Shown piece by piece: positions 50,027 to 59,243 of a DNA stretch of 64,000 bases. The stretch comes from SIG607 sp045605385 (GTDB taxonomy: Bacteria > Bacillota > Clostridia > Oscillospirales > Acutalibacteraceae), in NCBI GenBank assembly GCA_045605385.1, contig JAZUPW010000015.1, positions 8,130 through 72,129 of the forward strand, read 5' to 3'. The notes below the pieces were generated by a model that made no database searches, was not told the origin of the DNA, and was given only the letters and a program-made list of their open reading frames with translations. A program made the translations under genes and the position numbers. Positions within the stretch are counted from its first letter, which is position 1, and every line of letters starts with the position of its first letter.

Positions 50027-51049
50027 TTATATATTGTTATCGCCCAAAAGACTTGAAAGTTTTGCGGCAATATATTTTGTACTTGGTATTATGCGGTCGT
50101 AAGACATTCTGGTAGGGCCTATTACCGCAACCCGTCCCATTTCGTTGCCATCGGTACCAATACGGGCAACAATAACGGCAGAGGGATTTAATTCGCTGTA
50201 AGACGTTTCTCTGCCAAAAACAACGCCAATGGGTGAATTTATATTGTTAACTAAAGAAAGCATTGCTTCTTTTCGTTCTAAAAGGGATAACAGTCTTTTT
50301 GCTTTTTCTTCTTCTTTAAGCATAGAAAAAACGTTTGATTCGCCGTTAACGTCAAGCCGTGAATCCGATGCGCTTTTAAGCAGTTTTGAAAGAGAGTTAA
50401 AAAGCGGTGCAATTTCAAGAGCGTCAAGCCCTGCAAAGGCAAGTATGTTTTGTACTGCCGCGGGAGTAAGTTCACATATCGGACGGTTTATTATATGTTT
50501 GGCTGTTACGCTGTAAAACAAATCTATTATATGTTCTGTAAGCGTTTCGGCGCTTTTGCATATACGGGTTTCTATTCTTCCGTCAGACATAAGCAACGCC
50601 ATAATATAGGCCTTTATGCCAATTGGAATAATCTGTACTTTTTCAACAACGGCGCCCTCAGCACAGTTTACACTTGCAAGTGCGGGTAACCCCGTTATTT
50701 TGGAAAGCAGTTTAGAAGCAACTTCGGTAAGGTCGCGGGATTCATTTACAGCACCGCTTAAGGTTTCATCTATCATTTCTTTTGTGGGCTGGTCTATTTC
50801 ATCTTCGCACATTAAACTGCTAACGTATAAACGGTATCCTTCGCTTGTGGGAAGTCTTCCCGCCGAGGTATGAGGCTGTGAAAGAAGTCCGGCCTCGCAA
50901 AGGAAACTCATTTCGTTTCTAAGAGTTGCAGAAGACGGCGCGTTATCAAGTATTTCTGCTAACTGCTTTGAGCCTAACGGTTCGCCCGTGGCTATGTGAT
51001 GTTCAACTATTGCCGTTAGAATTTTTTTCTGCCGTGCAGTAAGTTCCAT
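50027..51049 (-). CDS. hrcA: Heat-shock repressor HrcA
   Basis: A 340-residue repressor that binds CIRCE. The N-terminal winged helix contains 'LTARQKKILTAIVEHHIATGEPLGSKQLAEIL' and 'SSATLRNEMSFLCEAGLLSQPHTSAGRLPTSEGYRLYV'. The C-terminal GAF-like domain ends with 'GRVAVIGPTRMSYDRIIPSTKYIA'. The frame runs to a GTG at 51061, which abuts the AGGAGGAGG site. The ATG at 51049 has proper spacing and matches the family start. Confidence 0.94.
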   Translation of the reverse strand: MELTARQKKILTAIVEHHIATGEPLGSKQLAEILDNAPSSATLRNEMSFLCEAGLLSQPHTSAGRLPTSEGYRLYVSSLMCEDEIDQPTKEMIDETLSGAVNESRDLTEVASKLLSKITGLPALASVNCAEGAVVEKVQIIPIGIKAYIMALLMSDGRIETRICKSAETLTEHIIDLFYSVTAKHIINRPICELTPAAVQNILAFAGLDALEIAPLFNSLSKLLKSASDSRLDVNGESNVFSMLKEEEKAKRLLSLLERKEAMLSLVNNINSPIGVVFGRETSYSELNPSAVIVARIGTDGNEMGRVAVIGPTRMSYDRIIPSTKYIAAKLSSLLGDNNI

Positions 51050-51077
51050 ACTGTATTGCACCTCCTCCTGTTTTTAT

Positions 51078-51104
51078 TTAGCACTCTCGCACTTAGAGTG
51101 CTAA
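51078..51104. promoter_or_regulatory. CIRCE operator
   Basis: TTAGCACTC-N9-GAGTGCTAA, an exact consensus CIRCE inverted repeat, just downstream of the promoter and 29 bases before hrcA. It is the HrcA binding site and gives heat-shock control of the whole operon. Confidence 0.98.
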
Positions 51105-51112
51105 CTGTTAAT

Positions 51113-51141
51113 ACTATACACTCTATTTTCGCACTTGTCAA
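51113..51141 (-). promoter_or_regulatory. Sigma-A type promoter of the heat-shock operon
   Basis: TTGACA, 17-base spacer, TATAGT on the minus strand, with CIRCE covering the expected transcript start. Confidence 0.88.
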
Positions 51142-51194
51142 TAGGTTTTAACAAAAAATTCACAAATTTTTTTGACTTTCTCTGACTATTAAAC

Positions 51195-51232
51195 AGATAA
51201 AGCCGCCGTCAGCCCTTTACGGCTCCGGCGGC
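51195..51232 (-). terminator. Terminator overlapping the end of the sugar permease gene
   Basis: GCCGCCGGAGCC...GGCTGACGGCGGC on the minus strand, followed by TTTATCTGTTT. The stop codon of the permease gene lies in its right arm. Confidence 0.75.
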
Positions 51233-52045
51233 AATACCTTTTATAATGAATTTCTGGCAACTTAAATAAAACACAACAACGGGAATAATTGAAAGCGTAA
51301 GCATTGCCATAAGTGCGCCCATATCTACCGAACCGTATCCGCCTTTTAAATACTGCACGGCAATAGGAATAGTTTTGTAATCGGTTCCTACAATTAAATA
51401 AGGAAGAAGGTAATCGTTCCATATCCACATAGTTTGTAAAATTGCAACCGTAACGGCGCAGGGTTTTAAAATAGGCAGAACCACTTTAAAGAAGGTTTGC
51501 AAGGGCGAACATCCGTCTATAGTGGCGGCTTCTTCAATGCTTAGCGGCACCGATTTTATAAATCCCGTAAACAAAAACACCGAAAGTCCGGCTCCGAAAC
51601 CCAAATAAATGAAAATAAGGCCAAATGGATTATCAAGATTTAAAGAGTTAGCGGTTTTAGACATAGTGAACATAACCATTTGAAAGGGTACAATCATAGA
51701 AAACAGCAACGCTTTATAAAAATAGGAAGTAAACTTGGTTTTAATCCTTACAATATACCACGCTGTCATAGCGGTGAACAGCAGAATAACCGCTACAGAA
51801 AACACCGTTATAAAAACCGAATACCCAAAAGCCGAAGGAAACCCTGTGTCTTCAATTCCCGAAATATAGTTATCAAATCCCGCAAAGGCAGATTTATCGG
51901 GAATAGAAAACGGCATAGTGCTTATATTAAACTTGTATTTAAAGGAATTTATCAAAACAATAAAAACGGGAAATAAGAATACAGCAGAAACAGGAAGCAA
52001 AATAACTAACGGCCATAATAAAACTTTATTTTCTTTGTTCTTCAT
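51209..52045 (-). CDS. Carbohydrate ABC transporter permease, MalG/LacG type
   Basis: A 278-residue permease with six hydrophobic helices. The EAA loop is 'SIEEAATIDGCSPLQTFFKVVLPILKPCAVTVAIL', typical of CUT1 sugar importers. 'IPDKSAFAGFDNYISG' near the N terminus is also usual. It forms a heterodimer with the MalF-type partner, which ends 3 bases before this start. No ATPase is encoded in the operon, so a shared MsmX-like ATPase is expected elsewhere; that is inference. Confidence 0.9.
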   Translation of the reverse strand: MKNKENKVLLWPLVILLPVSAVFLFPVFIVLINSFKYKFNISTMPFSIPDKSAFAGFDNYISGIEDTGFPSAFGYSVFITVFSVAVILLFTAMTAWYIVRIKTKFTSYFYKALLFSMIVPFQMVMFTMSKTANSLNLDNPFGLIFIYLGFGAGLSVFLFTGFIKSVPLSIEEAATIDGCSPLQTFFKVVLPILKPCAVTVAILQTMWIWNDYLLPYLIVGTDYKTIPIAVQYLKGGYGSVDMGALMAMLTLSIIPVVVFYLSCQKFIIKGIAAGAVKG

Positions 52046-52048
52046 AAT

Positions 52049-52894
52049 TTAAGCCTCGTACTCCCCTTTTGAAGTAAAATGCAATTGCAGTAAAGCAAGG
52101 GCGGCAACAACAATAAAGAAAACAACCGCTTTTGCCTGTCCCACGCCTTCATTTCCCACACTTCCGTAAAAAGTGTTGTAAATATCAAGTGCCAACATCT
52201 GTGTTTTGCCCGACGGTGCGCCTGCGGTAAGCGCTAAGTTCTGGTCAAACAGTTTAAACGAGTTTGTAAGAGTTAAAAACAAACAAATAGAAAAAGAAGG
52301 CATACAAGAAGGTATTATTATCTTTTTTAAGGTTGTGAAACCGTCGGCGCCGTCTACCTTAGCCGCTTCTAACAGTTCGGGAGGAATATTACCTATGGCG
52401 GCAATATAAATTATCATAACGTAGCCAATCATCTGCCAGTTCATAAGCGCAAGTAAACCGAAAAAACCGTAAGAAGCATCGCTTGTTATAGAAACACCTT
52501 TGCTTAAAAGTATTCCGTTTATAATAAGTTGCCATATATAACCAAGCACAATACCGCCAATTAAATTAGGCATAAAAAACACCGTTCGGAAAAAGTTTCT
52601 GCCTATTACTTTTTTGGTTAACAGTAAAGCAAGTAAAAAACCAAATACGTTTATGGTTATAACACTGCAAACCGCAAAAATAGAAGTAAAGGAAAGCGAA
52701 TATAAAAACGAAGAACCGTTTAATATGCTTTTGTAATTGGCAAGTCCCGTAAAGGTGGCATCGCTTACCGTTGTAAAGCGTGTAAAAGAAAGATACACGC
52801 CCATAAAAAACGGAATTACAAATATTAAAATAAATGCTATAAGAGTCGGCCCGCAAAAAAGCAGGCCGTATTTCTTTAAACTTCGGGTGTTCAC
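52049..52894 (-). CDS. Carbohydrate ABC transporter permease, MalF/LacF type
   Basis: A 281-residue permease with six hydrophobic helices and the EAA motif 'PPELLEAAKVDGADGFTTLKKIIIPSCMPSFSICLFLTLTNSFKLFDQ', the CUT1 type. The N terminus 'KKYGLLFCGPTLIAFILIFVIPFFMGVYLSFTRF' is characteristic. It overlaps the substrate-binding protein gene by 4 bases. The imported sugar cannot be told from the permease. Confidence 0.9.
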   Translation of the reverse strand: MNTRSLKKYGLLFCGPTLIAFILIFVIPFFMGVYLSFTRFTTVSDATFTGLANYKSILNGSSFLYSLSFTSIFAVCSVITINVFGFLLALLLTKKVIGRNFFRTVFFMPNLIGGIVLGYIWQLIINGILLSKGVSITSDASYGFFGLLALMNWQMIGYVMIIYIAAIGNIPPELLEAAKVDGADGFTTLKKIIIPSCMPSFSICLFLTLTNSFKLFDQNLALTAGAPSGKTQMLALDIYNTFYGSVGNEGVGQAKAVVFFIVVAALALLQLHFTSKGEYEA

Positions 52895-54216
52895 TGGCTT
52901 CGTTCACTCTTCCATTTGTCAATTACTCTTGTTTTCAAGGTTTCAAAATCAATACTGCCCTGAGCATATTCAAGCAATGCATCGCCAAAGCCTTTTTTAA
53001 AGTTTTCACCGGGGAACCCTGTAAATACCCAAGGAATATTTTCTTTTGTGGTATCGTTTAAATAACGCTGAACTTCTTTTGCCAACGGGTCTTCAACGGC
53101 AGCGGTACTAAGCGAAGTAAAAGGGGTTGTAAAACCTAATTCTTCAGTAACAAAACGTTTGCCGTTATCACTTGCAAAAAGCCAATAAAGAAAATCAAGC
53201 GAAGCCTTTTGTTTGTCGGCAGGAATGCGCGAGTTAATGCAAAGATAGTTTTCGGTGCCAATGCAAATACCAATGTTTTCTTCATTTTCGGCGCCTGTAT
53301 ATAAAGGAAGCATTTTAATATCTTCGGACTTTACCGTGTTACCTGTTACCGAAGCAATTTGCGACCACGCCCAGGTTCCGTTTTGCACCATAGCGCATTT
53401 ACCAAGCGCAAACTCTGCCATAGAATCGGCAACCGATTTTGAACCTAAAAGTGTTCGTTCTGTAACCGAATTATTTATATATAAATCAAAAAGATTTTTA
53501 TAGTTTTCGGCATACTTAAATTCTATGGTTTCGGCATTAAGCGTTTCGGTGGTAGGGTCGTCTTTATCTCTGTATTCGTGGTAAAACGCCATATTAGCAA
53601 GGTGAGTCTGCCAACGCCAGTCTTCACCGCTTGCAAGTGAGGTAGAAGCAAAAACGCCGTCAATACCAAGGGCTTGTTTATTTGCAGTCATATCTTCAAC
53701 AACCGCTTTAAGTTTTTCAAAGGAATTAATTTCATTTGCCGAAGAAATGTTCACTTTTTTGTTTTCAAGGGCAAAATATTTACGCATAATGGCATCATTA
53801 TATATAATACCGTAGCCCTCAACCACGTAAGGAACGCCGTATATCATACCGTCCTTTTTAACGGCAAGGGAAGAATCGCTTAACAGCGCGGCAAATTCGG
53901 TAGTACTTAAATCGGCGCAGTAACTTTGCCAACCTTTAAAGCCAACGGGACCGTTAATCTGGAATATTGTAGGCGGTTCGCTTTTGGCTATTTCACTTTT
54001 AAGCGTTTGTTCGTAAGTGTTAGCGGCGGCGGTAACCACCTTTACTTTTACGCCTGTTTCTTCTTCGTAGGCGGCGGCTATTTTTTTGTATGCTTCGGCA
54101 GATTCAGGCTTGAAGTTTAAAAAGTAAACGTCTGCCTTGTTGCCTTTACAACCGCAAAGACTTAAAATAGGGCACAAACAAAGAATAACAAGTAAAATGG
54201 ATATAATTTTTTTCAT
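52891..54216 (-). CDS. Carbohydrate ABC transporter substrate-binding lipoprotein
   Basis: A 441-residue extracellular lipoprotein. The signal peptide 'KKIISILLVILCLCPILSLCGC' has a lipobox with the lipid-modified Cys near 22. The mature protein is a family 1 sugar-binding fold ('IAAAYEEETGVKVKVVTAAANTYEQTLKSEIAKSEPPTIFQING', 'FALGKCAMVQNGTWAWSQI', 'FLYWLFASDNGKRFVTEELGFTTPFTS'). The start at 54216 follows GGAGG. An in-frame ATG farther upstream lacks a ribosome binding site. It is first of a three-gene import operon. Confidence 0.9.
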   Translation of the reverse strand: MKKIISILLVILCLCPILSLCGCKGNKADVYFLNFKPESAEAYKKIAAAYEEETGVKVKVVTAAANTYEQTLKSEIAKSEPPTIFQINGPVGFKGWQSYCADLSTTEFAALLSDSSLAVKKDGMIYGVPYVVEGYGIIYNDAIMRKYFALENKKVNISSANEINSFEKLKAVVEDMTANKQALGIDGVFASTSLASGEDWRWQTHLANMAFYHEYRDKDDPTTETLNAETIEFKYAENYKNLFDLYINNSVTERTLLGSKSVADSMAEFALGKCAMVQNGTWAWSQIASVTGNTVKSEDIKMLPLYTGAENEENIGICIGTENYLCINSRIPADKQKASLDFLYWLFASDNGKRFVTEELGFTTPFTSLSTAAVEDPLAKEVQRYLNDTTKENIPWVFTGFPGENFKKGFGDALLEYAQGSIDFETLKTRVIDKWKSERSQ

Positions 54217-54297
54217 ATTTTTACCTCCGTAAAAAGTTTTCAAATATATTATGAACAAAAAACATTTTAAAAATACATTTTAAAAAATTTAACTTGC

Positions 54298-54326
54298 TTG
54301 ACAATGTTTTGGCTTTAGGTTATAAT
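54298..54326 (+). promoter_or_regulatory. Sigma-A type promoter of tyrS
   Basis: TTGACA, 17-base spacer, TATAAT, only 34 bases before the ATG. There is no room for a T-box, unlike many Firmicute tyrS genes. Confidence 0.88.
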
Positions 54327-54360
54327 TTTTAATAATGTAAAAATAAAAGAGGTTTAAAAA

Positions 54361-55581
54361 ATGGGAATTTACGAAGAATTAAAGGCAAGAGGCCTTATTG
54401 CTCAGGTAACCGATGAAGAAAAGGTAAGGGAACTTGTAAATAACGGTAAAGCAGTTTTTTATATTGGATTTGACCCCACGGCAGACAGCCTTCACGTTGG
54501 CCACTTTATGGCGCTTTGTCTTATGAAGCGTTTGCAAATGGCAGGTAACCGTCCTATTGCGCTTATAGGCGGCGGTACAGGTTATATCGGCGATCCTTCG
54601 GGCAGAAGCGATATGCGCAGTATGATGACCAAAGAAACAATAGAACATAACTGCGAATGCTTTAAACGCCAAATGGAACGCTTTATTGAATTTGGCGACG
54701 GCAAGGCTTTAATGGTAAACAATGCCGATTGGCTTTTAGAACTTAACTATATTGAACTTTTAAGAGAAGTAGGCGCCCATTTCTCGGTAAACAATATGCT
54801 TCGTGCCGAATGTTATAAGCAAAGAATGGAAAAAGGTCTTTCCTTCCTTGAATTCAACTATATGATAATGCAAAGTTACGACTTCTATCATATGTATCAG
54901 ACACTTGGCTGTAATTTACAGTTCGGCGGTGACGACCAATGGAGCAATATGCTTGGCGGCCGTGAACTTATAAGACGTAAACTCGGCGGCGAGGCAGAGT
55001 CTATGACTATAACCTTGCTTCTTAACAGTGAAGGCAAGAAAATGGGCAAAACGGCAAACGGCGCAGTTTGGCTTGACCCGAATAAAACCAGCCCTTACGA
55101 TTTCTTCCAGTATTGGAGAAACGTTGGCGATGACGACGTTCTTAAATGTATAAGAATGCTTACCTTCTTACCACTTGAACAAATTGACGAAATGGATAAG
55201 TGGGAAGGCAGCGAACTTAATAAAGCAAAAGAAATACTGGCTTTCGAATTAACCGCTTTGGTACACGGTAAAGAAGAAGCCGAAAAGGCGCTTGAAGCCG
55301 CTAAAAATATGTTCTCAGGCGCTAAGGATTCAGCCGATATCCCCGCAACCGCTTTAGACGTTGCAGATTTAGCCGACGGTACTATCGGTATTCTTGATAT
55401 TATGGTAAAAAGCGGCCTTTGTTCATCTAAGAGCGAAGCAAGAACTTTAGTTCAGCAGGGCGGTGTTACCGTAAACGAAGAAAAGGTAAGCGACGTTAAA
55501 ACCTTCTATTCTTACGATGACTTAAAAGCAGGACTTTTAGTTCGCAAGGGTAAGAAAAAATACGCCAGAGTAACACTTTAA
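54361..55581 (+). CDS. tyrS: Tyrosyl-tRNA synthetase
   Basis: A 406-residue class I synthetase. The HIGH-like motif is 'PTADSLHVGHFMALCLMKR', the tyrosine pocket has 'YDFYHMYQTLGCNLQFGGDDQWSNMLGG', the KMSKS-like motif is 'EGKKMGKTANGAVWLD', and an S4-like tRNA-binding domain ends the protein ('CSSKSEARTLVQQGGVTVNEEKV'). It charges tRNA-Tyr. A monocistronic unit with promoter and terminator. ATG follows AGAGG. Confidence 0.96.
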   Translation: MGIYEELKARGLIAQVTDEEKVRELVNNGKAVFYIGFDPTADSLHVGHFMALCLMKRLQMAGNRPIALIGGGTGYIGDPSGRSDMRSMMTKETIEHNCECFKRQMERFIEFGDGKALMVNNADWLLELNYIELLREVGAHFSVNNMLRAECYKQRMEKGLSFLEFNYMIMQSYDFYHMYQTLGCNLQFGGDDQWSNMLGGRELIRRKLGGEAESMTITLLLNSEGKKMGKTANGAVWLDPNKTSPYDFFQYWRNVGDDDVLKCIRMLTFLPLEQIDEMDKWEGSELNKAKEILAFELTALVHGKEEAEKALEAAKNMFSGAKDSADIPATALDVADLADGTIGILDIMVKSGLCSSKSEARTLVQQGGVTVNEEKVSDVKTFYSYDDLKAGLLVRKGKKKYARVTL

Positions 55582-55593
55582 TATTGAAAAACA

Positions 55594-55636
55594 ATAAAAG
55601 ACGCGTACAGCCCACAGGGTTGTATGCGTCTTTCGT
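55594..55636. terminator. Intrinsic terminator of tyrS
   Basis: AAAGACGCGTACAGCCC...GGGTTGTATGCGTCTTT, usable from both sides because the next gene is convergent. Confidence 0.85.
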
Positions 55637-56223
55637 TATATATGTATATGTTCTGCTATGAATTTTGCCAACGTTTTATATCCCGTTTTACTCATATGCA
55701 AACCGTCGTTAGACTGCAGTATATCAACGTTTTCTTCACAAAAGTCTTTACAGGCGTTTACGTCTATTATATTATAGCCGTTTTCATTGCAAAACTTTTT
55801 GATAAACCTTGTCGCTTCCTTTACTCTCGGAGCATAGCCGAAATTTGAGTATTCTGGGTTTTCGGTTGCAAAGGGCGGTGTGCAAATGTATACTTTTGCA
55901 TTTGGAGCGTCAAATTTAATGCATTGTATAAGTTCTTTAAAGGCGATATTATTTTGCGTTTCATCTTCTGCCGAGAGTCCGCCGTTCGTTCCCAACATAA
56001 CGATAATAACGTCGGCTTTGCTTACATCGATTGATCCGTCTTTATATGCCCAAAGATACTGTTCTGGCTTTATTCCGCAATATCCGTAATTTTTTGTTTC
56101 ACAATTAAGTAATTTTGCAAGGAAATATGGATAATTTTCTTCTTTTACATTTGCTACTCCGCTCATTCCTTTTACACCGTAATCTCCTTTGGTTAAACTA
56201 TCACCCAAACAACATATAAGCAT
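55636..56223 (-). CDS. SGNH/GDSL-family hydrolase
   Basis: A 195-residue esterase-fold protein. Block I is 'LICCLGDSLTKGDYGV' with the nucleophile Ser near residue 8. Block III is 'VIIVMLGTNGGLSAED' (G-x-N) and block V is 'SNDGLHMSKTGYKTLAKFIAE' with Asp and His. There is no signal peptide, so it is probably intracellular. Such enzymes remove acyl or acetyl groups from sugars, lipids or thioesters, and the substrate here is unknown. A single gene between tyrS and nrdD. Confidence 0.88.
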   Translation of the reverse strand: MLICCLGDSLTKGDYGVKGMSGVANVKEENYPYFLAKLLNCETKNYGYCGIKPEQYLWAYKDGSIDVSKADVIIVMLGTNGGLSAEDETQNNIAFKELIQCIKFDAPNAKVYICTPPFATENPEYSNFGYAPRVKEATRFIKKFCNENGYNIIDVNACKDFCEENVDILQSNDGLHMSKTGYKTLAKFIAEHIHI

Positions 56224-56333
56224 AATCGCGCCTCCTTAATATTTACACATAAATTATAGCAAGCATTGTTTTCGCTTTCAACAAAACTGCCGAATACTGT
56301 TCAATTTTATACTTTTATTTTAATTTTTTTCTA

Positions 56334-56362
56334 TTGACTATATGTACTATATATGCTATAAT
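56334..56362 (+). promoter_or_regulatory. Sigma-A type promoter of nrdDG, possible NrdR-like box
   Basis: TTGACT, 17-base spacer, TATAAT. The spacer is built from repeated ACTATAT units (ACTATATGTACT then ACTATATATGCT), reminiscent of tandem NrdR boxes, but it does not match a consensus that I can state with certainty. Confidence 0.7.
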
Positions 56363-56407
56363 ATTTTCACTTCACACACAATATAATGTATAAAACGAGG
56401 AAAAATT

Positions 56408-58567
56408 ATGAAAATTATTAAAAGAAACGGCTCTGAAGCGCTGTTTGACATTACAAAAATTATAGTTGCCATAACCAAGGCAAACGAATCGGTATCCGAA
56501 AGGGACCGTATGACTCCCGTGCAGATAAGACGTCTTGCCGAAAGCGTTGTACTTTCGTGCGAGAATCTCGGCCGTTCTCCAAGCGTGGAAGAAGTTCAGG
56601 ATATGGTAGAGCATCAGATAATGGCGCACGGTGCATTTGAAGTTGCAAAATCTTATATTACCTACCGTTACACAAGAAACCTTGTGCGACAGTCTAACAC
56701 CACCGACGATAAAATTTTAAGCCTTATTGAATGTAATAATGAAGAAGCAAAACAGGAAAACAGCAATAAAAACCCTGTTATAAACTCTACTCAGCGCGAT
56801 TATATGGCGGGTGAAGTATCACGCGATATCACCAACCGTATTCTTTTACCTGCCGATATTGTAGAGGCGCATAACGAAGGTATAATACATTTCCACGATA
56901 CCGATTATTTTGCACAGCACATGCATAACTGCGACCTTGTTAACTTAGAGGATATGCTTCAGAACGGTACCGTTATTACGGGCACACTTATTGAACGCCC
57001 CCACAGTTTTTCTACCGCTTGTAACATTGCAACACAGATAATCGCTCAGGTTGCATCTAACCAATACGGCGGTCAGTCAATTTCCCTTGCGCATCTTGCT
57101 CCCTTTGTTCAGGTAAGCCGCGAAAAGATACAAAAAGACGTTGAAGCAGAAGATAAATCTTTAAATTTAGGCCTCAATGCCGAGCAGAAGGCTGCGCTTG
57201 TTGAACGCCGTTTAAAGGAAGAAATACGCCGCGGTGTACAAACAATACAGTATCAGGTTGTAACGCTTTTAACCACCAACGGTCAGGCGCCTTTTGTTAC
57301 GGTATTTATGTATTTGGGCGAAGCAAAAGACGAACAAGAGAAAAAAGACCTTGCGCTTATTATAGAAGAAGTGTTGTCACAGCGCCATCAGGGGGTTAAA
57401 AACGAACAGGGCGTATGGGTAACTCCCGCATTTCCGAAACTCATTTACGTTCTTGAAGAACAGAATATTCATAACGATTCCCCCTATTACTACTTAACCG
57501 AACTTGCCGCAAAATGCACTGCAAAACGAATGGTGCCCGATTATATTTCCGAAAAGAAAATGAAGGAATTAAAAGAAGGCAACTGTTTTCCTGTTATGGG
57601 CTGTAGAAGCGCGCTTTCTCCGTGGAAAGATGAAAACGGCGAATATAAATTTTACGGCAGATTCAATCAGGGCGTAGTAACCTTAAACCTTGTTGATATT
57701 GCGCTTTCAAGCGAAGGCGATATAAATAAGTTCTGGAAGATATTTGATGAACGTCTAAGTCTTTGTTTCCGCGCTTTAATGTGCCGTCACGAACGTTTAA
57801 AAGGAACACTTTCCGATGCCGCGCCAATTCTTTGGCAATACGGTGCAATTGCAAGGCTTGATAAGGGTGAACCTATAGATAAACTGCTTGTAGGCGGTTA
57901 CTCTACCATTTCGCTTGGTTATGCAGGTCTTTGCGAGGCAGTAAAGTTTATGACGGGCAAATCCCATACCGATCCTACCGCAACACCGTTTGCTATTGAA
58001 ATTATGGAATATATGAACGCTGCCTGCGACAAATGGAAAGAACAGACAAAAATCGGCTTCGGTATTTACGGCACACCGCTTGAATCTACCACATATAAAT
58101 TTGCAAAGTGTTTGCAAAGACGTTTTGGCATTGTTGAAGGCGTAACTGATAAAGGCTATATTACAAACAGTTACCACGTTCACGTTACCGAAGAAATAGA
58201 CGCTTTTGAAAAACTGAAATTTGAAGCAAAGTTTCAGGCACTTTCAACCGGCGGAGCAATTTCTTACGTTGAAGTTCCCAATATGCAGGATAACATAGAG
58301 GCGGTAATAAGCGTAATGAAGTTTATATACGATAACATTATGTATGCCGAACTTAATACCAAAAGCGACCACTGTCAGGTTTGCGGATACGACGGTGAAA
58401 TACAAATAAAAGAAGAAAACGGAAAACTTGTGTGGTGCTGTCCAAAGTGCAACAACACCGATCAGGATAAAATGAACGTTGCCCGCCGTACTTGCGGTTA
58501 TATAGGCACACAGTTCTGGAATCAGGGCAGAACACAGGAGATAAAGGAAAGGGTATTGCATTTATAA
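56408..58567 (+). CDS. nrdD: Anaerobic ribonucleoside-triphosphate reductase
   Basis: A 719-residue glycyl-radical enzyme. An ATP-cone is at residues 1-90 ('KIIKRNGSEALFDITKIIVAITKA'). The core has 'GTVITGTLIERPHSFSTACNIATQII' and 'CFPVMGCRSALSPW'. The zinc site is 'CQVCGYDG' with 'CCPKCN', and the glycyl radical loop 'RRTCGYIGTQFWNQGR' is at the C terminus. It reduces NTPs to dNTPs without oxygen and needs the NrdG activase encoded 3 bases downstream. An anaerobic lifestyle is implied. Confidence 0.96.
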   Translation: MKIIKRNGSEALFDITKIIVAITKANESVSERDRMTPVQIRRLAESVVLSCENLGRSPSVEEVQDMVEHQIMAHGAFEVAKSYITYRYTRNLVRQSNTTDDKILSLIECNNEEAKQENSNKNPVINSTQRDYMAGEVSRDITNRILLPADIVEAHNEGIIHFHDTDYFAQHMHNCDLVNLEDMLQNGTVITGTLIERPHSFSTACNIATQIIAQVASNQYGGQSISLAHLAPFVQVSREKIQKDVEAEDKSLNLGLNAEQKAALVERRLKEEIRRGVQTIQYQVVTLLTTNGQAPFVTVFMYLGEAKDEQEKKDLALIIEEVLSQRHQGVKNEQGVWVTPAFPKLIYVLEEQNIHNDSPYYYLTELAAKCTAKRMVPDYISEKKMKELKEGNCFPVMGCRSALSPWKDENGEYKFYGRFNQGVVTLNLVDIALSSEGDINKFWKIFDERLSLCFRALMCRHERLKGTLSDAAPILWQYGAIARLDKGEPIDKLLVGGYSTISLGYAGLCEAVKFMTGKSHTDPTATPFAIEIMEYMNAACDKWKEQTKIGFGIYGTPLESTTYKFAKCLQRRFGIVEGVTDKGYITNSYHVHVTEEIDAFEKLKFEAKFQALSTGGAISYVEVPNMQDNIEAVISVMKFIYDNIMYAELNTKSDHCQVCGYDGEIQIKEENGKLVWCCPKCNNTDQDKMNVARRTCGYIGTQFWNQGRTQEIKERVLHL

Positions 58568-58570
58568 ACT

Positions 58571-59089
58571 ATGTACTACGGCAGTATAAAAAATACAGAT
58601 ATAGCCAACGGCACGGGGGTAAGGGTATCGCTTTTTGTTTCGGGGTGTACTAACCGTTGCAAAGGTTGTTTTCAGCCTGAAACCTGGGACTTCTGTTACG
58701 GAAGCGAGTTTGATGAACAGGCAAGAAAAAGTATACTTGATATGTTAAAACCCGATTATATAAGCGGTCTTTCGGTATTGGGCGGAGAACCCTTTGAACC
58801 TGCTAACCAACCCGAACTGTGTGATTTTTTAACAACCGTAAAAAAAGTGTATCCCACAAAGGATATCTGGGTATTTACAGGCTTTACTCTTGAAGAATTG
58901 CTGAAAGACGGCTCCTATGCAAGAACTAAGTTTACCGATACTATGCTTAATCTTATAGATGTGCTGGTAGACGGCAGATTTGAAGAAGATAAAAAAGATA
59001 TTTCACTTAAATTCCGCGGTTCTTCAAACCAGCGCATAATAGACCTTAAACCGTCACTTAAAAACGGATCTGTATTCACTCTATCATAA
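58571..59089 (+). CDS. nrdG: Anaerobic ribonucleotide reductase activating protein
   Basis: A 172-residue radical SAM enzyme. 'LFVSGCTNRCKGCFQPETW' gives the CxxxCxxC cluster site, followed by 'LSVLGGEPFEPAN' for SAM binding. It generates the glycyl radical on NrdD. It is co-transcribed with nrdD and probably translationally coupled through the 3-base gap. Confidence 0.95.
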   Translation: MYYGSIKNTDIANGTGVRVSLFVSGCTNRCKGCFQPETWDFCYGSEFDEQARKSILDMLKPDYISGLSVLGGEPFEPANQPELCDFLTTVKKVYPTKDIWVFTGFTLEELLKDGSYARTKFTDTMLNLIDVLVDGRFEEDKKDISLKFRGSSNQRIIDLKPSLKNGSVFTLS

Positions 59090-59094
59090 AATTA

Positions 59095-59132
59095 AACGGC
59101 TTGTTTTCTTAAGGAAACAGGCCGTTATTTTT
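59095..59132 (+). terminator. Intrinsic terminator of nrdDG
   Basis: AACGGCTTGTTTTC...GAAACAGGCCGTT followed by ATTTTT. Confidence 0.85.
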
Positions 59133-59184
59133 GTAAAAGTAGAGGATTGTTATATTTCTGGCCTTATTTTACAGATTTCTTATA

Positions 59185-59213
59185 TTTACTTTGTCATTAT
59201 TTAAGGTTATAAT
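59185..59213 (+). promoter_or_regulatory. Sigma-A type promoter of the GH2 gene
   Basis: TTTACT, 17-base spacer, TATAAT, 30 bases before the GTG. Confidence 0.72.
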
Positions 59214-59243
59214 ATAATATAAGAAATTTTTAGGGGGAGTTTT

